Made by a program: the position numbers and the translations under genes
Assembly (NCBI RefSeq): GCF_032854445.1
Contig: NC_088306.1
Span: forward strand, 20,057,764 to 20,121,763
Direction: 5' to 3'
Origin: Liolophura sinensis
Lineage: Eukaryota > Mollusca > Polyplacophora > Chitonida > Chitonidae
DNA: 64,000 bases
The notes under the pieces: model-generated
Seen by the model: only the letters and a program-made list of their open reading frames with translations
What the model was told of the DNA's origin: nothing
Databases searched by the model: none
Shown: one piece after another, positions 59,401 to 64,000 of the stretch
Position numbering within the stretch: position 1 is the first letter of the stretch
Layout of the letters: every line of letters starts with the position of its first letter

Positions 59401-61113
59401 CTCAAGACATCGCTGACCGAGGAAAGTTTTCTATTCTGATAACTTTCCATACCGTTGCAAACAAGCCCGTGGTAATGACGTATGCTGTCAGTCAGTTTGG
59501 CGAGGACAGCGAAATGCTGAGCGATAAAGAGCTTAAAGACATAGGTAATCAAGCCTGCTAACGTTTTTATCAATTTATTCATTGGACTGGTGTTATACGC
59601 CATTCTCCTACACGACAGCGGACAGCATTATGATGTAAGACACAATTTCATGGGTATATTAATATACATACAAATTTATATACTTGGGAAATCATATAAC
59701 ATTTTACTCTGAAACATGGTATACACTTTCCTTATAAGTATTAATATGCGTGAAAAGGGTCACATTAAAACAATAGAGTTCATTTCTGAACTGCTTTAAA
59801 AATGCAGCAGGCACAGTGTCATGATGGTCAACACTGTTTATATTATCTTGTCTTGAATCAAATGTTACAATTATATGCGTTGCCCTCACAGCCTCATCTC
59901 ACAAAACGATTCAAAATGTCTCGCAATCTAATTTCACATAAGTCCATTTCTAATTTATTTACAGCCTTACGTCGCTTGCGCACGGCCTTTGGCCCGGTCG
60001 TGGATTTGGTCAGTGTTGTGAATACGTCCCGCACGAAGTGGAAGAGTGACCCATTCTCCAAGGGCTCGTATTCTTTCCCAGCTTTAGGTAAGAATTCTGC
60101 TAGACATGAATGCACGAGAAATGCAGGAATACAGCATAAAAATGGCAGTGATGATAGTTGCAAATCATTAGACATCACTAGTCTATAATTGTTCAAAATG
60201 CTTTGATGTAATCACACTTAACATATGGAGATGTTTTGTTCAATAGAATACTGGTTATGCATAAATACAATATAATAAAAGACACGGCATAGAGAGTAAA
60301 TACAGTGTCATATTTGGCAAACGGTCACACATATTATTGGGGAATTGTCAGATTACCTCGTTAGGGTATTAAACTACCACTTATGCTTTCCCACACTTGT
60401 GAAAAAAAAAGTGATCTTCAACGAACTTTAAGATGCGCAAACGAGCGATCGTTTATTAATTCCCTGTCCTGGGCCGAATTTGAAAGCGCATACACTATAA
60501 CTCAAGGTCTGCTTCGCAGGCCTGATGGTTAAAGCCTCGGCTTGGAAGTCAGGAGACCCGGGTTTCATACCAAAGACTTTAAAAGTTGCTGCCTCGCTTG
60601 ACGCTCAGCATCGAAAGGTTAAAGCCAGAAAAAAAGATTGATTGGCTCGGTGTCAGTATAATATGACTGAGCTTGGTGTCATGTCTGGTGTCTTCGGCAT
60701 GATACTTCAGTGGTGGCAGCACTCTGGCGGCATGAACTCTCGTTCTGCCAAAAGCAGATGAACTATACGCACATACACCTAAAGATTCCTCATCGTCATA
60801 TGCCTGAAAAATTGTTAAGAATAATGTTAAAGGCCAAGCATATGTGTACTTACTATAACACCTGTGTGTTGTTTAGGTGTCACTGTTTCATCAGTTTTTG
60901 TCTGCCATGTGTTGTTATCACATAGGAATAAAGGCAGGAGACTGGGGTACTCTTGGAGAGGCTGAACCCCCGCTGTTCTTTGCTGGCGAACACACGCAAT
61001 CCAAGCAGTACGGAACCGTCCTTTCTGCAATAGAGACCGGAAGGAAAGCTGCAACAGAAGTGAATACTTACTTAAAATTTTGGCATTGTTGCCCCAGTGA
61101 AGGTGTCAGCTAG
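47192..61113 (+). CDS. FAD-dependent amine oxidase, polyamine-oxidase type (seven exons)
   Basis: Exons are 47192(or 47241)-47410, 53777-53967, 54756-55012, 58369-58598, 59320-59544, 59965-60087 and 60926-61113. Phases match at every junction and all introns are GT-AG. About 476 residues are encoded, normal for this family. Exon 1 has the dinucleotide-binding motif VIVIGAGASGLAAARAL and the LEARSNRYGGRIWT segment; exon 2 has GMDMGASFIHHP; exon 4 has LLDHEVTEVNV and ADAVIVTLPLGVLK; exon 5 has FGTINKFALEF, whose Lys matches the conserved flavin-site lysine of the family; exon 7 has LFFAGEHTQSKQYGTVLSAI, the C-terminal FAD-binding signature. Such enzymes oxidise polyamines or other amines and release hydrogen peroxide; the exact substrate cannot be read here. 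The start is problematic: ATG 47192 opens a hydrophobic leader one base out of frame with the FAD domain. Confidence 0.85.
48170..48352 (-). mobile_element. SINE family A, lacking tail, in amine oxidase intron 1
   Basis: Reverse copy from gcggtcagcattatggtgga through the box B region to cattacgctgcgtcagcgt. Confidence 0.8.
48499..48858 (-). pseudogene. LINE post-RT region
   Basis: The frame gives QVACGELPLSIRHKLRTLKY, then FLYNGLPFRVRSREILDDMG. The first part matches the (V/T)-x-x-GELPL-x-x-RR region after RT in I/Nimb-type LINEs. It closes at 48499; nothing like RNase H follows. Confidence 0.6.
49100..50106 (-). pseudogene. LINE ORF2 reverse transcriptase
   Basis: The frame from 50106 to 49411 has IVVPVPKPGMPPSNPLSYRP, KLMERMVNARLTWHL, LSPLQSGFRRNRRTTEHV, LAVFLDVENAYDMVWR and ENGTPQGSVISP, the RT motifs in order. 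After a frameshift near 49440 the next frame gives LFNVMINGFP and then FAND where the active site should read FADD. One catalytic Asp is thus Asn, on top of several stops: an inactive copy. Confidence 0.8.
50088..50617 (-). pseudogene. LINE ORF2 linker between endonuclease and RT
   Basis: Two overlapping frames carry typical linker sequence: PPVPWRNEECEQAIKARKKA at 50617-50387, then WRTFCPTINSNT and SVWQKVNAVRGN at 50384-50088. The Trp-x-x-(F/Y) and W-K/Q-x-x-N patterns are common upstream of LINE RT. A frameshift lies near 50386. Confidence 0.6.
50652..51413 (-). pseudogene. LINE ORF2 endonuclease domain (apurinic-type)
   Basis: The reading frame holds the expected motifs in order: LLHQNVQSL (Asn), ICLQETFL (Glu), VVCGDLNAHN (Asp and Asn) and CASDHYPVHV (Ser-Asp-His). 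These are the catalytic signatures of the exo-endo-phosphatase family that nicks target DNA. The frame closes before the RT domain, so ORF2 is broken. Confidence 0.8.
51683..51742. repeat. GC-rich 14-bp tandem repeat, 4 copies, inside the LINE
   Basis: The unit is gggggcggggctag. It lies between ORF1 and the endonuclease of the LINE; a tRNA-like stretch (gtgcagtgggttaaggcaca) follows at 51758. Confidence 0.9.
51876..52735 (-). pseudogene. LINE ORF1 (nucleic-acid-binding protein with CCHC knuckles)
   Basis: Translation from ATG 52735-52733 gives MDESAGESVDSDAL... and breaks at about 52640. The next frame runs to 51876 and carries an RRM-like half, then three Cys-knuckle motifs: CYKCQRMGHRALEC, CSRCGENHDYSDC and CCNCNGDHSAAFGGC. 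One frameshift separates the two parts. In LINEs this protein coats the RNA. Confidence 0.75.
53405..53620 (-). pseudogene. Penelope-like reverse transcriptase fragment (motif A region)
   Basis: The frame holds LEAQIHVPYKDISTWDFSIL and YTTIPHTDST. DFS-x-LYTTIPH is the motif A signature of a Penelope-like RT group common in molluscs. The fragment sits in amine oxidase intron 1, next to exon 2. Confidence 0.5.
53777..53967 (+). CDS. Amine oxidase exon 2
   Basis: The acceptor is ttctgtttcgcag and the donor gtatca. The exon is 191 nt, phase 1 to 0. It encodes DRGMDMGASFIHHPDENN, the family's glycine-rich segment next to the flavin, and continues to ...DAASAKVDK. Confidence 0.85.
54115..54330 (+). 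mobile_element. SINE family A, 5'-truncated, in amine oxidase intron 2
   Basis: From gcggtccctgtgaattcaag through cataatgctgtgtgccgtcg to a tail ending aataaataaataaatc. Confidence 0.8.
54756..55012 (+). CDS. Amine oxidase exon 3 (substrate-domain helices)
   Basis: The acceptor is ttgtttgcttccag and the donor gtaaat. The exon is 257 nt, phase 0 to 2. It encodes the helical insert typical of the substrate-binding domain (AFEAVLNLSSTLQRDVSV to AFGYTKMLDR). Confidence 0.82.
55050..55292 (-). mobile_element. SINE family A, near full-length, in amine oxidase intron 3
   Basis: Reverse copy from tactggattggtgttttatg to aaccaggccacacagtccct, with a deletion around the ggttgctggaag part. Confidence 0.8.
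55350..55440 (+). mobile_element. SINE family B, internal fragment
   Basis: The segment gatcaattctgaatcgagtc through gctacctcgcttggcaattt matches the part just after the head. Confidence 0.55.
55801..56093. mobile_element. MITE-like element with about 40-bp TIRs (copy 2), split by a SINE
   Basis: The ends actcaaaaaatcaatgtgtt and ttaatttttttagtgtaatg are mutually inverted. The interior shares gctagaatgta and cagcataatatcctgttagt with copy 1 at 7007-7279. Confidence 0.65.
55904..56000 (-). mobile_element. SINE family A, truncated, with exact 11-bp target duplication
   Basis: The SINE fragment (ttttgactggtgtttttcgc to aaccgggcagagctcggg) is flanked by tagtctaatag at 55893-55903 and again at 56001-56011. 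Confidence 0.88.
56515..56755 (+). mobile_element. SINE family A, diverged, in amine oxidase intron 3
   Basis: From aataaatgactcaggagact through gtgaaggtcttccagcaacc to gtaaaactccaaataaatat. Confidence 0.7.
56760..57190. other. Amine oxidase intron 3, no feature seen
   Basis: AT-rich single-copy-looking intron sequence. Confidence 0.4.
57194..57370 (+). mobile_element. SINE family A, diverged, lacking tail
   Basis: From gttagcgtgccgtcgcaaca through gagttcaagtccaggctagc to tcctcctcaataatgcaata. Confidence 0.65.
57690..57770 (+). mobile_element. SINE family B, 3' end
   Basis: The segment cttcgtcattacgtgactga, aaaattgttaagtacgacca and the (cact)-rich tail. Confidence 0.6.
57897..57945 (+). 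mobile_element. SINE family A head
   Basis: ggggcctcagtggccgaagt and ggttagcacgtcagcgcttc are the tRNA-like head; what follows is unrelated. Confidence 0.65.
58020..58215 (+). mobile_element. SINE family B, 3' half, diverged
   Basis: The part gtcctgcagcaaggaggcac to gttgagtacgaccttaaacc is clear; the upstream part is altered. It lies 150 bp before exon 4 of the amine oxidase. Confidence 0.65.
58369..58598 (+). CDS. Amine oxidase exon 4
   Basis: The acceptor is ctctgtgttgtag and the donor gtaaga. The exon is 230 nt, phase 2 to 1. It encodes NILLDHEVTEVNV, then a beta hairpin, ADAVIVTLPLGVLKAN and the FTPDLSTKKKGAI loop, all in family order. Confidence 0.87.
58758..58922 (+). mobile_element. 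SINE family A, 5'-truncated, with exact 11-bp target duplication
   Basis: From tctctccggccgtatgtggg to acgccaatcaaataaataca. The duplication attctgtagta is at 58747-58757 and 58923-58933. It carries the variant gagtactgcgtaaaacgcca. Confidence 0.88.
59002..59150 (-). mobile_element. SINE family A, 3' half, inverted partner of 58758-58922
   Basis: From ttatttatttgattggcgtt to aacccacgaccaactgtaag. It has the same uncommon variant (ggcgttttacgcagtact) as its neighbour. Confidence 0.8.
59320..59544 (+). CDS. Amine oxidase exon 5
   Basis: A strong polypyrimidine tract and tttcag form the acceptor; the donor is gtaatc. The exon is 225 nt, symmetric phase 1. It encodes GFGTINKFALEFSHRFW, with the conserved flavin-site Lys, and ends ...DKELKDI. 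Confidence 0.85.
59563..59632 (-). mobile_element. SINE family A tail, diverged
   Basis: From atcaatttattcattggact to gcggacagcattatgatg. It starts 18 bp past the donor of amine oxidase exon 5. Confidence 0.6.
59965..60087 (+). CDS. Amine oxidase exon 6
   Basis: The acceptor is taatttatttacag and the donor gtaaga. The exon is 123 nt, symmetric phase 1. It encodes ALRRLRTAFG...TKWKSDPFSKGSYSF, matching the W-x-x-DPF-x-x-GSYS segment usual in this family. Confidence 0.87.
60276..60340 (+). repeat. Dispersed ~55-bp motif (locus 4)
   Basis: Read as aataaaagacacggcataga, tacagtgtcatatttggcaa and acggtcacacata. In amine oxidase intron 6. Confidence 0.45.
60505..60845 (+). mobile_element. SINE family B or related, full-length, diverged
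   Basis: The head has ggcctgatggttaaagcctc and a box B-like gggtttcatacc; the body has aaagttgctgcctcgcttga; the end is cctgaaaaattgttaagaat. The head is unlike that of 14626, so it may be a separate subfamily. In amine oxidase intron 6. Confidence 0.55.
60926..61113 (+). CDS. Amine oxidase exon 7 (C-terminal FAD-binding motif)
   Basis: The acceptor is ttatcacatag and the exon enters in phase 1. It encodes LFFAGEHTQSKQYGTVLSAI and ETGRKAATEV. It ends FWHCCPSEGVS and TAG. The paired cysteines near the end are not a known family feature. Confidence 0.87.
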
Positions 61114-61295
61114 TTATGTACTTCTATGCTCTCTGCTGTCTCCTATCATCAAATGTAGTTTGTGAAGTTAATGCGCTTTGTGTGCAAGTTGGCATTTTGC
61201 ATATGCTTTAATTGGATTCTTTCTTAAATCGGTCATCTCTTTGGCATGAGCTTGAAACGTATACACGGTGGGCTTATTTCCATAAATATGATAAT

Positions 61296-61301
61296 ATTAA
61301 A
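61296..61301 (+). terminator. Candidate polyadenylation signal (ATTAAA), amine oxidase gene
   Basis: This variant hexamer lies about 180 nt past the stop codon. No canonical AATAAA was seen closer. Confidence 0.25.
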
Positions 61302-61371
61302 GTATTACTTGTGCATCACGGCCACATCGTTGAATCATTATTTCTGGATTATATTTTTCCGGTATTTGTTT

Positions 61372-61556
61372 ACCTGTGTGTCTGTGTGTCTGTGTGTCTG
61401 TGTGTCTATGTGTCTGTTTACCTGTGTGTCTGTTTGTCTGTGTGTCTATTTGTCTGTGTGCCTGTGTGTCTGTGTGTCTGGGTGTCTGTGTGTCTGTGTG
61501 TTTTTTGTCTGTGTGTGTTTTTTTTTTTGTCTGTTTGTCTGTGTGTCTGTTTGTGA
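61372..61556. repeat. TG/TCTG-rich microsatellite
   Basis: Imperfect tgtgtgtc units run for about 185 bp. Cysteine- and valine-rich translations of this tract are not genes. Confidence 0.92.
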
Positions 61557-61617
61557 GCAACATCACAGATATACTTATTCATGGGATTGAATTAAGTTTT
61601 GTCGGTCTTGGGCAATG

Positions 61618-61705
61618 AAGATTTATTTATTTATTTTTTGATGGGTGTTTTATACCGTACTTAAGAACATATCACTTATACGACGGCAGCCAGCATTATG
61701 AAATG
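61618..61705 (-). mobile_element. SINE family A tail
   Basis: From aagatttatttatttatttt to gcagccagcattatgaaatg. Confidence 0.7.
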
Positions 61706-61799
61706 TAGGATTGGGAGATTCTAATATAAATACAGATACAAAAAATCTGTGAACGATTCTTCACTGGTAAGAAAATATATAAAGATTTATTTGTCTGTT

Positions 61800-61958
61800 T
61801 CATTTATTTGATTGGTGTTGTATGCCGCACTGAAGAATATTTCACTTATACGACGGCGGCAAGCATTATGGTATGAGAAAACAGGGCAAAGCAAGGGGGA
61901 ACCCACGACCATCCGCGGTTCCTCATAGACCTTCCCACGTGGGGCCGGAGAGGGATAA
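61800..61958 (-). mobile_element. SINE family A, 3' two-thirds
   Basis: From tcatttatttgattggtgtt to cttcccacgtggggccggag. Confidence 0.78.
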
Positions 61959-61959
61959 T

Positions 61960-62625
61960 GATGAAAAGCCAACTTCCCAGTGGATACCCGGTTGCGGTAA
62001 CATAGCAACACGGTGTTTGCTGCAAGATGGCGTGTGCTACAAAATAACGTCCTGTACAGCAACACGACGTCTTCTACAGCAACATTGCGTCTGCTACGAA
62101 GGCGGTTGAGAAGAGTGCTAGACAGATTCATAGAGCTATGCACTAGGAAGTTTTGTGTGAATTTAGGCGCCAAAACAGTCAACCAAAATCGACGAACCGA
62201 GTCAATAATCCCAAAGTCAATTCTAAAAACTACTTAATGTAGAATGAAAAAATGTCTTAAACCATCAGGAAGCTATTTCAGGCAATTAACATCGTGCCTC
62301 ACATTTCTCAGTCGTGAAAGTACGGGTGATCCATCCTCCCTTTCGTTCGCCAGAATGACGTCTCATATTACCATGGTCACGTAATATCAAATCTCAGACT
62401 TTCTGCAATGCTGTGTTTCACAAACACAGAATACTCCCTAAAATCTTTTGTAACAAAGCATGAGTTCGTGTTACACTTATTCCATCAAATAGGATACACT
62501 CGTATTTTATCGTACTGAATGATAACAAGTGCCCCATTGTGAATAATTCCACACATTGCCTTCATCAGACAGGAAAATGCCCCGCGTCCCCCACACATCA
62601 TGAATATGAAAGACGTACACCCTAG
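61960..62625. other. Intergenic with a short tandem motif
   Basis: At 62000-62100 a motif ctacagcaacacgacgtctt, with variants, repeats about four times. No gene seen. Confidence 0.4.
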
Positions 62626-62627
62626 AG

Positions 62628-62680
62628 AATAAAACCAGAACATGGAAAACAGTGTGATAGTTGGCAAATGGTTACACGTA
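62628..62680 (+). repeat. Dispersed ~55-bp motif (locus 5)
   Basis: Read as aataaaaccagaacatggaa, aacagtgtgatagttggcaa and atggttacacgtaac. Confidence 0.5.
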
Positions 62681-62767
62681 ACTCATTTCATCTTACACTG
62701 GCATCGTGTCTGACAAATCTTTCATCACTCAGAATTAGGTGCCTCAGTTCATACATTACTTAAGACG

Positions 62768-63110
62768 GTGTTCACAGAACGGCATATTGATGATCTGCTA
62801 GCACTAAACAATCCATATATAGCAAAGACTGTAAAAGATATTTACCCACTTTCGCTGAATTTAAAAGCAATTATAGACTCTCCAGATGATTTTGACATTG
62901 TAAATTATCCTTACTTGGATAGCAATACACCGAAGAATCATTCATGTTGTGGGCCGATTTCAATCAACACCAAGACTTATTAGTGCAAAAACTAGTGGCT
63001 TAAGGTTATTCCTTCAAACCCTTTCACTCCAAGTTTCTTAAGTTTTACAATGGATATAACGCTCTTGTAAGTAAATATGGACAGAGCCTTCAGAGTCTGT
63101 GGCGCTCTGC
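62768..63110 (+). pseudogene. Penelope-like reverse transcriptase fragment (motif C onward)
   Basis: The frame gives RHIDDLLALNNPYIAKTVKD, IYPLSLNLK and VNYPYLDSNTP, matching the (Y)IDD-LLSLNN ... IYP-x-EL-x-LK ... NFP-x-L-x-SNIP pattern of this RT group. After stops, further sequence (LVQKLVA, FKPFHSKFLKFYNGYN) continues in other frames. It is a 5'-truncated, decayed copy. Confidence 0.55.
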
Positions 63111-63309
63111 TTCACGTGATTGTCTCTAATTTCGCTAAATCCGTTTATTCATCGTGTTGAATTAGATGGCTACGTTGGATATATGATCAGTTGCAATCAA
63201 AGCACAGCTGAGATACATATTTTGTTACTGACAACTGATATTCTAGCATGCCACAGGATTTGAATACTGAATTCACTCAGTCGCCTAGAACATACCTTGC
63301 GTCTAGAAC

Positions 63310-63960
63310 ATACCTTGGTATCCCGCCATTCCTTCATCACTTAGGGTGATATCCCGCCATTCCTCCATCACTTAGGATGATATCCAGCCATTTCTCCATC
63401 ACTTAGGATGATATCCCGCCATCCTTCCATCACTTAGGATGATATCCCGCCATTTCTCCATCACTTAGGATGATATCTCACCATTTCTTCATCACTTAGG
63501 ATGATATCCAGCCATTTCTCCATCACTTAGGATGATATCCCGCCATCCCTCCATCACTTAGGATGATATCCCGCCATTTCTCCATCACTTAGGATGATAT
63601 ACCACCATTTCTTCATCACTTAGGATGATATCCCGCCATTTCTCCATCACTTAGGATGATATCCCGCCATTCCTCCATCACTTAGGATGATATCTCACCA
63701 TTTCTTCATCACTTAGGATGATATCCCGCCATTTCTCCATCACTTAGGATGATATCCCGCCCCTTCCTCCATCACTTAGGATGATATCCCGCCATTCCTC
63801 CATCACTTAGGATGATATCCCGCCCTTCCTACATAGCTTACGATGGTACCATCCCACATTTCCTCCATTACTTACGATGGTATCCTACATTTCCTCAATC
63901 ACTTAAGCATCACATTTAATTCTTGCTAAGGATGGTGTATCACAATTCATCCACGATCAT
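63310..63960. repeat. 31-bp minisatellite, about 17 good copies plus decayed ones
   Basis: The unit is ggatgatatcccgccatttc plus tccatcactta. Copies from 63315 to 63835 are close; after that the array fades to the window edge. Confidence 0.93.
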
Positions 63961-64000
63961 GAAAATGATCCTCATTTTCTCCATCTCTCAGGATACTCTA

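Noticed and set aside
61212-61618. Cys/Val-rich frames on the plus strand
   Set aside because: They translate a tgtgtgtc microsatellite in several frames.
63310-63960. CRISPR-like array
   Set aside because: Contiguous minisatellite without spacers.

Overview
This window looks like nuclear DNA of a marine invertebrate, most likely a mollusc (bivalve-like). It is AT-rich, its genes are split by introns, and it is dense in short dispersed repeats. Two tRNA-headed SINE families recur about 35 times; their style is familiar from molluscs. Remnants of DIRS-like, LINE, Penelope-like, mariner-like and Crypton-like (tyrosine recombinase) elements fit the same picture. Bacterial features (operons, ribosome binding sites, CRISPR arrays) are absent. 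The species assignment is inference, not measurement.

Layout. 1-27 kb is almost gene-free. It holds minisatellites (1-260, 6.1, 8.3, 12.7, 15.2, 17.6, 18.1 and 25.7-26.3 kb), inverted-repeat elements (2.0, 5.9 and 7.0 kb), SINEs, a decayed tyrosine-recombinase gene (21.8-23.2 kb, minus) and two weak orphan exon candidates (18.5 kb and 21.2 kb, the latter APMAP-like). 27.3-35.0 kb carries a complete six-exon plus-strand gene for a secreted, very acidic, granin-like precursor of 767 residues. Its last 106 residues form a ten-cysteine domain. 35-47 kb is intergenic, with a 27-bp minisatellite, a mariner-like tail, and a CR1/L2-type LINE that appears split by a DIRS-like retrotransposon lying in the opposite orientation.

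47.2-61.1 kb carries a seven-exon plus-strand gene for an FAD-dependent amine oxidase of the polyamine-oxidase type. All six introns have GT-AG ends and matching phases, but the start codon is one base out of frame with the body. Its 6.4-kb first intron holds an antisense I/Nimb-like LINE and a Penelope-like fragment. 61-64 kb is intergenic, with a TG-rich microsatellite, a Penelope-like reverse-transcriptase fragment and a 31-bp minisatellite running to the window edge.

The two confident genes have no evident functional link: one feeds the regulated secretory pathway, the other oxidises amines or polyamines. Most of the remaining sequence is mobile-element debris and tandem arrays. The most unusual object is the granin-like precursor: its only cysteines lie in a C-terminal domain whose central Cys-x-x-His-Glu-x-Cys-Tyr motif resembles the active-site helix of secreted phospholipase A2, with Glu in place of Asp.
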